From Takakia lepidozioides (Eukaryota; Streptophyta; Takakiopsida; Takakiales; Takakiaceae): a stretch of DNA of 64,000 nt. Of the stretch, positions 1 to 12,254 are shown piece by piece. Made by a program: the position numbers and the translations under genes. The notes below the pieces were generated by a model, which did no database searches, was not told the DNA's origin, and saw only the letters and a program-made list of their open reading frames with translations. The stretch is taken from the NCBI GenBank assembly GCA_030704615.1, contig CM060734.1, positions 10,664,001 through 10,728,000 of the forward strand. Direction: 5' to 3'. Each line of letters begins with the position of its first letter. Position 1 is the first letter of the stretch.

Positions 1-793
1 TTCAACACTTAACACTGATATATGCTGTGCTCTGGAATTACTGGCACAATCAATACAACTTGATATAGCAAAGATCTGTCATATTGCATATTCCAACATG
101 TGTCCCAGTCCTTTGAGATCAATCCAGTTCTACATTGTACTACTACAAAACCTTGGTCTTCAGAAGACTTTCTGAAACTGTAGGTCACAACATCTGCATC
201 AGATCATTCAATGCATGGGTTAATCATGAGAATGGCAGTTCACTGTAGAGACTAGAGACTGTTGCATGGAACCAATTAATTGCATGCGGTATCCCCACAG
301 AATCTGAGTGTAGAGATGCTCCTAGCCCAGTGTGACCCGATCTGTGCGAAAGCTTTGACTGATGTAGTGCTCTGTATGCGTTGGGTTCTCCATAGCCTGT
401 GAAAGTGCTTGTCTCTTTGATGGTTCCTGCATTCCACACAAAGACTCTGCTGCGGTCCAGCATTGCAGACAAGCAAGAGAAACTCGCTGAGCGCTGATAT
501 ATAGTGAGATACAGAAGAGAGATCCGCACTGTATGAGAAGGATGATGAACAACTAGACTGCACTGACTGCCGGGAGACGCCGGCGCCGCAGCGGCCGACC
601 CCGTCGAGGCTCATTAGTGTTGGCACGCAAGAAGAGAATTTATGGGTGACCAGCGGACGCTGCACGTTGTGGAGGAGACGGGTGCCGCAGGTGTCTTGAC
701 GACGGGTGTGACACTTGGGCTGCGAAGGAGGGAGAGAGGAGAGAACAGGGGTTGCCGTGCAATTTGAGGTGGGGTGGGGTCAGAGGAAGGGAG
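1..793. other. No gene recognised; upstream flank of BTB gene
   Basis: No ORF here has recognisable protein features. The last ~90 bases before position 794 are purine-rich, and an in-frame stop at 647 lies upstream of the first ATG of the BTB gene, so part of this stretch is probably its promoter and 5' UTR. I see no clear TATA box or other element that I would defend. Confidence 0.4.
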
Positions 794-2971
794 ATGAAAG
801 GGAGTGGGACAGTAGCAGGGAGTGAGGGGAAAAGTGGGGTGGTGGAGGCGGGGGTTGCACTTTGCGAGCATGTGCAGCGGCAGGGGTTGCAGGGGCATCT
901 GTTTTCGGACATAACCTTGAATTTTATGGGGAAGGACTACCCGCTCCATCGGATTATACTCTCGCAGTCTTCGTACTTCCATTCGCTTCTCTCGGGCCCC
1001 TGGAAAGAGTACGGAAAGCCGCGAATCGAACTGCAGATTGATGACCCTAATGTGAGCGCGGAGGGCCTGGAGATTGCCTTCTCCTACATGTATGGGATGA
1101 GCCCAGTTTTCACTGGAGATAATGTGATGGCAGCACTGGCCGCAGGGTGTTTTTTGTGCATGGAGAATTTCTGTGACAAGTGTGTGCAGTTCATTGTAGC
1201 CAACTTGAGGGTGGAGACCTTTGTCGCTTACCAGCAGCTGTCCGAGCGGCATTGCTATGGCCGGTTTGCAGACTTGATAAGAAATGCTTGTTGGACATTT
1301 CTTTGCACGCATGCATCGCGTGAGCTCGTTCATCTCCTTCCAAAGCTTTCTTTGCAGGTGCTTCCCACCACCCCATTTCCCTCTTACCCCCCAGCCCTAT
1401 TCCCACCTAATTTGAGTAATTTCATCAGCCCCAGTGTGGCACTGAGTGTAGCCGGGGTAATCTGTGGGTGTGCGTGTGCATAGCCCTATCCAGGAAGGTC
1501 TTTCCATTGCAGTGAAGGCAATTGCGGTGGAATTTACAGGTTGTTTGTGTTCCTCTTGCATATGACTTTGTGAGTCTGTCATTCATAATTCTCAGGTGAT
1601 GTCGAATCTGAGAAGGAAAGAGGTGAACAGACCTGAGACTCATGACGTGTTCATCTGGAGATGAATAAATCACACCGTGCCTTCTGAGGACTCGTTGGCG
1701 AATATGAGGGTTCGTTGGGTGCATATAGTCGGTTGTCTTAATATTATGAATTGTGCCTGGAAGTGACATGGAATCTACTGGGGTTAAGGAGGAGGGTTTT
1801 AACTTGCTTGGCACTTGGATGGCATTTACCTGGGGAACATATGTATGTCCAAACCCCACCCAGATAATCTTTGTAACTGAAATCTTGTGTGGAGGATCAT
1901 TTCGTCTTAGCTACAGCAATGTATGCAGATATGTGTCAGTAGAGTCTCTGCAAAATAGAAGATTCTTAGGTCACGGGATAGGAAAGCTCCAGACCTTAAT
2001 TCCGATGTGGATGAACCATATATGTCGTGGAAGTTTGTGATGAGAAGTGGATTTTGACAGCCAATAGTTCCCAAGTCATGGGGTCTGGACGTCTGGACAT
2101 GCACTCATTGTGGTACAAAGATACTCAGGCAGCACTTTTCATCAGGGAATTGTATGATCATACTGTGAAGTTGAGAAAAGTCAATTATTTCATTTCTGAG
2201 GTAATGATTAACTGAGACGTCAAGTATTGTAGCTATAGTAACTGGCGAAGTCAGCAAATTCACAGATTTACTTCTTTACCTACACAGGCAAAGGGTTGTC
2301 TCTCCCTCTCAGCCATTATGGTTGCCACCTGTAAGAGAGATGATTAGTCACAACCCCTGTTACTTCCAGGAACCCTCTCAGAAACTAGTGATGCTAGTCT
2401 GACACCTGACTAGGTAGACAACGTGTACATAGACCACAGGATAAAAGTTGCATTGACAGGGTTTCATGTGTGTGTAGTAATGCTGTTGTGTGGCTGATCT
2501 AGCAACTTTGGGGGGAATGGTCCTTGTGTAGGTGTTATGCAGGCTGCTGAAATCAGATGAACTGTGGGTTCTCAGTGAATCAGAGCGCTACAAGCTTGCC
2601 AAGCTGGCGCTGATAGACTGGAAGTTGGCACGTGTGAAACCCACTGATTTTGTGTCAGAATGCCCAGGTGGAAAAAAGTCAAGGGTCAAGACTCAGTCCA
2701 ACCGGAAGGCTGCTCGGAATCTGACAGTCACAGGCAACAGCAACAAGAGAAACACAATGAAGGCTAGAGCAATTGCAAAGGCTGAGAAGAAGAAAAGGGA
2801 GGCTGCTGCTGCTGCTGCTCTCCCATTGATAGAGGTGGCGAAGGAGGCCAGCTTACAGACAAACGAGGCCGTATATGAGACAGACCTAAAAAAACTGCAG
2901 ATGTTATGGGAGGTTGATGAGTTTGAAGTCTCCAAGGATGAGTCATTTAAGGTGTGTGTGGGTGTCTCTCA

Positions 2972-3006
<35 letters not shown>

Positions 3007-6000
3007 ACACAGGCTTATGACACAGTGTGGAGAGATGGCCTATGGTTCCGCCTCTGGTCTTGTGGGATCAAGGGAAAGATGTGGAGAGTTGTCCACAACT
3101 TGTATGCTCACACCAAAAGCTGTGTCACTGTTAACGGACAGAAGTCCAACTTCTTTGACATAGACCAAGGTGTAGCTCAAGGATGTACTCTCTCCCATCT
3201 GCTCTTCAATGTTTTCATCAATCAACTCCTCGAGGATGTGGAAAGTGAGGGATTTGGGTTAAGGGTGGGTGATACCACCATACCAGCCCTTATGTTTGCG
3301 GATGACTTCGCAGGCATAGGGGAGACTCCAACCAATCTCCAGGAGTTGATTGATTGCGCGAAGAGATACTTTGATCATTGGGGGCTAGAGGCTAATGTCA
3401 GCAAATGTGCAGTGGTAGCATTCAACGACAGAGGAGAGGGAGGAAGTGATCTTAAGTGGCAGTGGGGTAGCCAAGAGATCCCAGTCCTCCCTTCCTACAC
3501 TTACCTGGGCGTTGAGTTTTCCTCCAATTGTAATTGGGATGCACATATCCGGAAAGTTGTTCAAACTGGCAAGGGCAAAGCTCTGGGGCTCACTAAATTT
3601 TTCCACTGCAGAGGGGTCAACTCTGAGGTTAAGAAAACCATGCTTTGTCGCGTTATTAGACCTGCCTTGGAGTATGGATCTGCTATATGGGTTGATAACT
3701 CCAACCAGGCTAAGTCTCTAGAATCCATTCAAGTGGGGGTGCTTAAGGATTGTATGTCAGCATGCTCCAAAACAGCCAATGTGGCTGTTCGGGGTGAGTT
3801 TGGCATTCCGTCCTTAAGCTCCCGACGAGATGAATTCAAGGTCAGATGGTGGGGTCAGCTGCAACATATGCCCAACACCAGATATCCTAAGTTAATCGAC
3901 TCTATATCTTGGAAACAGGACCGCCCTGTCAAACAGGCTAAGTCCTGGCAGAAGAGAGTAGAAGAGATTCTCAAGGACCTGGACCTGGATCCGCAAGTCT
4001 TGACCCTGCTGGATAAATCTGACTTAGAGGCTACCGACACCCTTTACTTGCATCCCAACTTTCTCTGCCTCATCTCAAACCAGTGCTGGCTCCAACATTG
4101 TGATTTCCAGTCACTGACATGGGGGAGGACATCTTGGATGACCTCAAGGGTCTACCCACTCTCGGCACTAGACTGAAATTTAAACTCAGGGCAGGAAGCC
4201 TACCTTTGAACAGCAAATAGAAGCAGAGAGGAAAGGGAGAGTGCAATTGCCCGCTGTGTGGGCAATCTGAAGACAGTATTCACTTTCTGATACACTGTCC
4301 GGGGTTCTCTCACCAAAGAGACGCTCTCTTCAATTCTATCAAGGGAATTGTGCCTGTACCCCTGTTTAACAACTTTGAAAGTCTCGAGGCTGAGCCAAAA
4401 GCCCAGGCCCTCCTGAGGCCTAGTTTTTGGGCAAATCACACACAGCAGATTGATGCTTGTGTGAAGGGATTTCTAGAGGATATCTGGAAAACCCGGATTA
4501 ATTCTATATATGATGGTAAGTCACACTACCAACGTCAGCCCCTGACAGAGGTAGGTTCTGTCCCTTTTGTTCCTGCTCAAACTGGGCGCGAGGTCAATGG
4601 CCACAAGGCTAAGGCAAACAACGTCTTATGAGTACAATCTCTCTCTCTCTGTGTATGAAAATCCCGAGGCTGAGGCGAAAGCCCTGGCCCTGTAGGGGTC
4701 TAATTGCTGGGCAGCTCACACACAGCAGATTGATGCTTGTGTTAAGGGCTTTCTACAGGATAATCTGGAAAGCCCGAACCAATTGTTTATATTAAGGTAA
4801 GTCATCCCACTACCGGAGTGAGCCCCTCACGAAGGTAGTGTCTGTTCCCTCTTGTTTCGCCCACACTGGGTGCTGGGTCTGTGGTCACAAGGCTACGGCA
4901 AACAATGTCTTGTATGTCTCCTCTGGTGTACAGGATTTGTCCAATGGTACAAGTGGAGACATAATATCCTGTTTTCTTCTGGTGGCCTATTTTCTCAGAG
5001 ATCCCTGGCAGAGGCCTCCAGTTAATGGGACCCACAGTGCCCTGCATGAGACATAGTCTGTGTCCAGCATTTTGGGTTTGCTTTATTCTTTGTTTCTGTG
5101 ATGCTACTGTTTCCCATGGGTCCTCTGGGCCTTCGTGGACATTAGAATTTTCTTTCATTTTCCTTTTCTCTCCCTCACCCTCGGTCTGTGTCCCATTACA
5201 ACGTCTTATGAGTACATTCTGTCCGTGTCCCATTCACATTCTAGAAGGCTTTAGCAGCAGTGCTGAAGTGAACGTCATACCATGAGCAGTACTCTCTAGT
5301 ATGAACAATACTCCTTCCCCTTCGAACCTGCTTGTGATTGGCTGTGGTATATCAGTGGGCTGAACCCCCACAACCAGGTATGTCATAGCCAATGTTCACA
5401 GGAAATCTTTCTCTCTCCCTGCATTCCAGTACGACTGGCAGTAAGTGTCACATCTGTTTTGAGGAAGGGGCTAGTATGGTATCAATCTAACAGAGGAGAA
5501 TATAGCACTCATAGTGTTTGTGGATTTTAGAGGGAGGTGCACAATGATTCCAAAGTGATGGCAGTTGTAGATTTTAATATGTGGAGCTGATTCAGCACAT
5601 TTCTTGGCCAGTTTGTGGCGGAGCTATTCACAGGAGGTGGCATTATCTTTGCGCACATGGAAGCTGATGAAGTTCTTCAGGCAAAGAAAGAGATGGAGGA
5701 TGCTCACTTGCCAACCGATGCAGCCAATGACAGCATATGGCAGCATGTGTTGCTTAAATCTCGGGTTTTGAAATTTCGGGAGACACACAACCAGCTGGAT
5801 GATTCGTCGGAGGATGATGATGAGATGGATGATGATGAAGATGATGATGAGGATGAGGATGATGAGGTTGCACTCACTTCTGGTTCAGCTGTCTTGTGAT
5901 GGGTTGCATGTGGATGTTATGCGGAGGTTTGATTTGACCACCATGTGCCAATTTGGGTATAGAATAGGAGAACTTTGAGGACTCGTTTCATTTAACGTAT

Positions 6001-7962
6001 AGCAGTTTGTGGTGTAGGAACTTGAAAGATGCTGCTCGTTTGCCATGAAAATCTGTTGAGTCTTTGGCTGTGAGATGAATCTTGTGAAGCAGTGCATGAG
6101 CAATTGATTCAAGGGATAGTTCCACTTAGGGAACTTGAAACATTGATGCTTCGCTAGATGTTGCCACACCAGGTTTGTTCAGTAAATACATAAGTCAATT
6201 GAGGTTTCTGAGAGGATATTGCATTTAAACAAACTCCAGGTGGATGATGATGATGAGGAGGCAAGTGACCGCGACACCAGTGATAGTGATGGATGGAGCA
6301 CTGACCACAGCAGCCAAGAGGATGATGACAGCAACTCCAGCGAAAACCGGAATCAGGAGGTGACTGGAGCCAGTGCACACACACAGGTAAGGGAATGTTG
6401 GCATTTCTGAATTCTTTCGCCCTGTTTTTGGCTTGATCGGGAGGGTCTGATGTTTTGACACTACAGTAGTCTGCAAAGACTTAAAACTGGGGAATTGTGA
6501 GGAGCATTGTGGTGCTCAGTGAAGAACTACAGTTACAGGCTGGGATGGCTATGCTCCCATCATCTTTGATGCTTCATTCTATCCTTGATTCAATTGCCTG
6601 GAACAATGTCGGTGTTGTCTGGAATGATTCCAGATTGAATATATGCTTGAGTGAGTTTGTATATCGGTGATTATTATTATTATTTGCCTAAAACTACCTC
6701 AGTTTGATGTTGCCGAGGTAATACGACTGAAAGTTAGAGCTAAACTGGTCTCCTTGTGTGCTCCACGAGTGTTTCTGACGCGGTAGCGCAGACTGCATTT
6801 TGAGCTGATTTAAGGTTGTATGCCAAACCAGGCTTCAAAGAGACTGAAGACCCAGACCACAGCTTTGGTTTGTTTCTCGTGTGCGGATACATTGCCTTCA
6901 GATGGTGTCAATGAAAAGCGAAGACGAACCACAGGGGGGTTTACTTGGGCGGCCAAGCCTGATGTCGGAATGCAGCTGGCAGATTTCCCACCCTTTCGGT
7001 TTGGGGCGGAGTTTGTGTTGAAAGACAAGCGGTGGACAACATGCTTGGATCTGAAGTCAAGAGAGGTGTTTTATGGTGGTTCTATGTGGAAAATAATTGC
7101 GTCGAACTTGAACCAAGACAAGGATGACTGGCTGTTTGGCGTCCATTGCAGGTATTGTGCATGATATTATCTCTGCTGAGTTAATTTGCTGCAAGTGTCT
7201 GCGACACAGAAATTAAGTGTCAGGCCTATGATTTCGTTTGTAAATACTTCTCAAATGCAAAGCAACCAAAGACTGAGCTGTAGATAGTTGATGCAGAAGT
7301 GTCATTGGCCAGTGGCCAGTCTTGGACATCTCATTTTCAGCTATGTGCAGGCGAGTTTGATGCAAAAATTCACCCCGGAACTAAGATCCATGGAATTTCA
7401 CAGTTCACAGCATTGTTTTAGTCTTTCAACATTTAGTAGAACTGGAACAGTGAGAGTCTTTCAATGTCTTAAGATAGAGTGTGCTAGAAACAGAGCCCAA
7501 ACATACATACTTTCCTCGCCACTTGCCCTGGGGATATGGGTGCCCCTGCTGACAGCTGGATTGACTTCCTGCTGAGCAGTGGCATTTACTTGGGTTGAAG
7601 GTGAGAGAGAAAAAGAGCAGACTTGAAAGATTGCACTAAGGTAGGGGGCTCAGGTAGGGGGCTCAGGTAGGGGGCTCATGGGTTAACCAATTTGTCAAAG
7701 ACATCCTTGCAATGGTTGCAGGCCTTTGGACACATGGGAACCTCACACGTACCAAGACAACCGCCAGAAGGTGCGGTTCATGGCAAAGCTCTACATCAAA
7801 ACATGTCATGGACTTCGCTGTGTCACAGGGACTGCTGTTCGCAAAATGCGTCACCAGGCCTGCCATTTTCGGCATGCTGTTGGAATGCACTTATCCAGGA
7901 AGGATGTCGTAGATGATGAACCACTTCGGGTGTCAGCAGTGGTGCAGCTTATTGATGATTAA
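794..7962 (+). CDS. BTB/POZ-BACK domain protein, six exons, about 648 aa
   Basis: Proposed exons: 794-1357, 2532-2951, 5612-5866, 6240-6386, 6832-7151 and 7722-7962 (TAA stop). All junctions are GT-AG. The first four joins are phase 0; the 7151/7722 join splits one codon. Residues ~25-135 form a BTB/POZ fold (LFSDITLNF, YPLHRIILSQSSYFHSLLSG). The following part, across the exon 1/2 join (LLKSDELWVLSESERYKLAK), resembles BACK. Exon 2 ends with a basic, alanine-rich stretch; exons 3-4 are rich in Asp/Glu/Ser, likely disordered. The C-terminus (PPFRFGAEF, FYGGSMWK, final LRVSAVVQLID) matches a conserved tail in plant BTB-BACK proteins resembling germ-cell-less. Such proteins usually act as substrate adaptors of CUL3 ubiquitin ligases; that role is inferred. 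The start is the first in-frame ATG after the stop at 647. Intron 2 (2.66 kb) contains a LINE insertion. Confidence 0.8.
2972..3002. repeat. CT dinucleotide microsatellite
   Basis: A run of about 15 CT units lies just inside intron 2 of the BTB gene, immediately before the point where LINE homology begins. It may be the polypyrimidine context of the insertion site or slippage at the 5' truncation junction. Confidence 0.85.
3013..4631 (+). mobile_element. 5'-truncated LINE: reverse transcriptase plus C-terminal zinc finger
   Basis: The open frame to 4174 starts abruptly at an RT palm motif (AYDTVWRDGLW). It continues with GVAQGCTLS and the catalytic FADDF box near 3298-3312, as in non-LTR retrotransposon RTs; thumb-like sequence follows. 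After the stop near 4176 another frame encodes a CPLCGQSEDSIHFLIHC finger, typical of the C-terminus of R2/Jockey-type LINE ORF2. There is no endonuclease or 5' part, so this is a dead, 5'-truncated copy. It sits in intron 2 of the BTB gene in the gene's own orientation. It belongs to a different family from the LINEs at 46-56 kb. Confidence 0.8.
4382..4911 (+). repeat. Two tandem copies of the LINE 3' tail
   Basis: The 3' end of the LINE (4382-4628) is followed directly by a second, diverged copy of the same ~247-bp tail (4665-4911). Both end in a similar ACAACGTCTTA-like string. The second copy lacks the open frame. This fits either a second truncated insertion at the same target or a local duplication. 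Confidence 0.7.
7641..7679. repeat. Three tandem copies of a 13-bp unit
   Basis: The unit GTAGGGGGCTCAG occurs three times (the last copy ends AT) in intron 5 of the BTB gene, about 40 bp before the acceptor at 7720-7721. It is a simple minisatellite; no function is evident. Confidence 0.8.
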
Positions 7963-8769
7963 ACATTAGTACTTAGAAGTAGAATCACTCGTCTCCAAAA
8001 AAATTTCAAGGTACCACTTTTGGTCTCACATGTATATGTGGCAGGCAGCAAGCCTTTATAGGTTTCTGATTCAGGTCAGCCCACTGAAACTGACTGGATA
8101 TGCTTGGGCTGCATGAAGAGACGGTGGTGGAAGATGGGTTTGGGAGAGGCTTCTCCCTGTGTATGTGGTCAGGAAGGGAAAAGAAACTAGAGCAATAACT
8201 GATATATGCTAGTACAAATGTGAAACATTGTCATGCAGTGGAAAAAGTCATCATATAGAGCGAGGAAGGTTGAGTGTAAATTTCAGGAGATCCATTCTTT
8301 CAAAGCGGGGTAAGTCCTAGTGGCTTTCAGATTTCAGATAATGAAGGCATGAGAAACACACCCTTGAATAGCATTGTTTCAAGAAAAGTAACTGTAAATT
8401 CGTGTACACCTGGGTTGGTTGGCTTTATACTGTCATGGTGTTATGGAATTGCTGTTAGTTTGGTTTTGTGTTAACAAATTAGGGATGGTAGTCTCAGCTT
8501 CACACTGCAGGTGATTGGCCTCAAACTTAGGCCTGCAAGAACCTTCCAGCCAACACTACATGGCCCACATGTTGCACAAAGTTGGGATCTTCTGACACAT
8601 CCCCCAGTAGATGTGAAAAGTGTTACACTAGATCTGTAGTCTCTGCCTCAAGGGGAGGACCCACAAGGGGAAGTTGACAAATAGTCACTTCAGAAGGCCA
8701 GAAGGATAATTTACGCCAGAACCAACTAGCTGAAAATTACCCTCTAGGCAACAAAGGGTACAACCGTAA
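7963..8769. other. Intergenic, 3' flank of BTB gene
   Basis: This stretch contains no ORF with recognisable features. It presumably includes the 3' UTR of the BTB gene. No polyadenylation signal stands out clearly. Confidence 0.4.
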
Positions 8770-9243
8770 GAGCATCTCCACGGTGAGCATGGCCCGTCAA
8801 ACGTTATACCCTGGTTACAGGGGCGACGGTATTTTTTACAAGGACTAGTTGGCTGACACTCCAAACGTTATACCCTGGTTACAGGGGCGACGGTATTTTT
8901 TACAAGGACTAGTTGGTTGACACTCCACAGTTGGGACGGTAAGACGGTAAGATAGCCTGGGGACGGTAAGATAGCCCCGAGGCAGGCCCGTCGCTCGATC
9001 ACAATCTTGGCGCGTAGATCGAGGACATCATATCTCATTAACTCACAAATAACATGTAGAGTGGTTGGGGGTCTAGTATGATTGGCAAAAGTGTCTGGTG
9101 GGAGGCAGATTTAAGGCGGGGCCAGCAGCAATTCTACCGGCCTGAGCCAAACGTGGAGCAAGATGTGCTACTTTTTTGGACCCCGCGCCCTTAGATTGCA
9201 GTTTTCGGGCAAGTGTCGTGGCACTGGCACAGTGGAGATGCTC
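8770..9243. mobile_element. PIF/Harbinger-type MITE, 474 bp, TSD TAA
   Basis: The terminal inverted repeats read GAGCATCTCCAC inward from both ends, with further matches (GTG) after one mismatch. They are flanked by identical TAA trinucleotides at 8767-8769 and 9244-9246. The 3-bp TWA-type target duplication and this TIR type fit PIF/Harbinger. At 474 bp with no ORF it is a non-autonomous MITE. It contains an internal 64-bp tandem duplication. Confidence 0.85.
8798..8925. repeat. 64-bp tandem duplication inside the MITE
   Basis: Units 8798-8861 and 8862-8925 are nearly identical; the visible difference is GGCTGA versus GGTTGA near the end. Short GACGGTAAGA repeats follow. The duplication appears recent relative to the divergence seen in the older transposons of this window. 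Confidence 0.9.
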
Positions 9244-9349
9244 TAACAACTATCATGGCCACATCTTCTTTTCTACGTAAGCCTTCTATCTCCCAAGTCA
9301 GCGAGGGTAGGACCTAGTTGTCTTGTCAAGTTAAATTAAACACAGTGTG

Positions 9350-9830
9350 AAACTAACTAGAATAAATCTAGTTATTTGTATTTAACACTTGGAATTAGTT
9401 CAAGTGCTAAACCAGATGTCAAAATCTAAACTTGACATCTGGAAGATCTTATCTTCTCTCTCGTCGGTCGTGCGGCTCATCTCTCTCAAGTTGAGCCTGT
9501 ACGACCGTAAGCTCTCTGTGCAGGCGTGTAAGTGCACTGATGAGAGTATGATGTTGTGGGGGTGGAGTCCCCATAGCTTGGGGTGCCCCTGGCTCGACCT
9601 AATGAGTGATTGTATTTTGTGTTTGTGTGTCATGACACTCTGAGTTTAGTTTTCAAGCACTCGAGAGAGATGACTCATGTCTTTAGTGCAGGATGTGAGT
9701 GAGAGTTTTAGCACTGTTGTTTTGTTTTTGTTTGTACTAAACTTATGTTGAAAAGATCATGGACTAAGTGAGTATGAAAAGATCCAAGTAGATACTTGAG
9801 AGAATTACCTGCGTGCAATATCTAATGTCG
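9350..9830. repeat. Diverged LTR-like remnant
   Basis: This stretch shares its order of landmarks with the LTR at 42018-42522: a CTAGTTA-containing start, a self-complementary GGCTCATCT...TTGAGCC block, then a GGTGGA...GGTGCCC...GGCT block. Similarity is patchy and was judged by eye. It may be a solo LTR fragment of a related gypsy element. Confidence 0.35.
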
Positions 9831-9957
9831 TAAAGCGATTATTAGTGCGCGGCAATTGTAGTAGCGATGTCAGAGTAGAGTGCGATGAATTTGACAAGGT
9901 GGAATTTTGGAGTGAGTGGCTGTTAGAGAGCGGTAGTGTGCAAGTATGTGAAGGCTG

Positions 9958-10287
9958 ATGACGGGAAGTTGGAAGAAAGAATCTCTCGAGTTTATGAAAG
10001 ACTACTGGAAATTTCACTACGCAGCTGGAAGCAAGTATTATGTCGCTGAAGTGAAGGACAACTTTTGGAAGTTGCCTGTGTTTGGCAGGCAATGGCAAGA
10101 AGAGTGGGAGTGGCTGCGTCGGTGGCTGGGAGTCACGGCTGCATCGTTGGGTCCGGCTGTGGCTGCCCGGAAGCTCATGCTGAAGCTGCCGCAGTGGTGG
10201 AGGAGAAGGCAAAGTTTGGAAGAGGTTCCCAACTCTGCGCATATGGCTATGATTAAGGCCAATCATTCAGGCAAAGTTGTGGCCTAG
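9958..10287 (+). CDS. Hypothetical ORF, 109 aa
   Basis: An ATG-initiated frame encodes a Trp-rich, basic 109-residue protein (segments such as KDYWKFHYAAGSKYYV and WQEEWEWLRRWLG). I do not recognise a family. The opposite strand is also open over most of it, so composition alone could explain the ORF. It lies just downstream of the LTR-like remnant and could be retroelement debris. Confidence 0.25.
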   Translation: MTGSWKKESLEFMKDYWKFHYAAGSKYYVAEVKDNFWKLPVFGRQWQEEWEWLRRWLGVTAASLGPAVAARKLMLKLPQWWRRRQSLEEVPNSAHMAMIKANHSGKVVA

Positions 10288-12254
10288 CAGTAGGTCGAGG
10301 GAACACTGCCACCGCCTTCTGAACTAACGTCGACTAGTGCAAGTTCTAGATCAAACTCCAAAGCAGCTTGAACAATTTCTGAGATGACTACAGACTTAGT
10401 TATCCCTGCAGGTGCAAGTTGTACTAGCTGCAGCCCCTCGGAACCAGCTTGGCGTCTAGAGATCAAGGTTATGAACGTCCATCTGGACAGGCCTGATCTA
10501 CATTGAGCGGAGTCTTCTTTGGAGCTGGATGTTGGACAGGCAAATCAACCATGTATATTAGGCCAGTTTGAATTGGAAATCGCACCAGATCTTTCAGTTA
10601 GCGAAGGTGGTTATGCAATCAAGGCTGTAGCCGTTTGCCAAATGCACAGCGCCAAGTGGGATTTCAGAGAGAGACCCAATTTTTGGCACCTAAGATTACC
10701 TATTTCATTGAAGGTTGCTGAGAGTCAAAGCAAACTCGATTTTGAAGCTAGCAGCATTGATCCAGGTGCAAACAATTTGCGTGGTAGTACTCTAGCATGT
10801 TCTGCAATTGCAAGTGTCTGACACGCAAGAGCAATTGGCACTACAGTTATGGTCTACTTTCCAACGACGACCTGTAAGGTGAAGACTCGGTTGGGCTCTC
10901 CAGCTAGTGGTCTTATTGAAGGACTTGAGTCTTGTTGCAGCAAGAAGGTACAAGTGGTGCGGCAAGCACACTTGGCACAGTAGCCGCATCCATTCCCGCA
11001 AGACTTGATGACTAAGATGATGGAGGCAACGTCTTGAAAGATCCCGTTTATGTTGTCTCTTGGGGTTTCATCTGAATGTCAGTTATTGCAGCATCAGCTG
11101 CTCAGAATGCGGCATCTGTGGTGCAAGCCAACACCAAAAAAATTTAGAAGCCAAGGTGCGAGAAAGAGGGATGCACACAGCTTTATCAAATCCATATATT
11201 GAGTTGCAGATTGGTATGTCTCAAAGGTCTTCTGCTCACTCTCACTCTCACGATGATGGTCTTGTGTGCGAGGTAAGGGATTGACGATATTAGCCGCAGG
11301 CAGATGTGATCTCCATAGCTCCATGGAGCAGTCACCGCAATTACAATTCCAGCTACCTAGAGTACGGGTCATTTTGATGGAGAACGCACATGGAACTTGA
11401 TGATTTTTTGTGGTGAAAAAAAAAAACTAAAAAAGAAATCTATTGATCCAAATTAAATTATATAGAGCATGTTTTGGCCATAACTTTGGCATACCAAGGC
11501 CGTTTGACCCCAAATTTGGGGAGAGCAGCTGCGGCGTGAGCGCGCTCACGCTTAGCGCACTAAGTGTGAGCAGATTCCACTAATCGTGAGCAGATTCCCT
11601 TAAGTGTGAGCAGAAGTCAAGCGTGAGCAGAAAGTGGAAGTGGAGCGTATAACCGTGGAAGAAGCAGGGCCTATTGTCGTTGACGCTAACTTATGCCTAT
11701 TGGAGGTTTACATGCCATGATGGGACTGAAGGCGCCGACCTCCATGCCAGAAAATGTGGAATGAATGTGTACGAAGAACTTCTCGATGAAGTAAGCAAGT
11801 ATGAATGGGTTCAGGGAAATGGATGAATGAAGGATAGATGTTGGATGACAAATGGTGGATGAATGTAGCACGAATGAGTTTAATATAATAGCTTGTAAGA
11901 AAACATTCATGACATTCATTATTTTCATAACAGTCATGGACTATCATCTCATTCATTCATCTCATAGAAAGTGAATACATAAGGCAATTCTGCAAAACAA
12001 TCAGTGATCTCATTCAAGAAAGTGTTCCCATTATCCAGCACTAAGCCAGATACAAGTCGACCTGGTTGGAACACAAACATGCATTGAAAAACAACATTGA
12101 GAAGAAATCCTCATTGCAAAACAACATTGATCTCATTCAAAAATGCATCCTTGAAGCAAACGTACCCATCTCCAACGTCCGATACACCCAGATTTGAGTA
12201 ACAATGACAAGAACGACAAACGGGTAGAGTTGTAATGCAAACCCAGACTACATG
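10288..12254. other. No gene recognised; short repeats at 11538-11630
   Basis: Several ORFs of 70-110 codons occur, but none shows a domain or coding-like pattern I can support. At 11538-11551 there is a 14-bp palindrome (GTGAGCGCGCTCAC). It is followed by four imperfect copies of a GTGAGCAGA-containing unit up to 11630. Confidence 0.4.
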
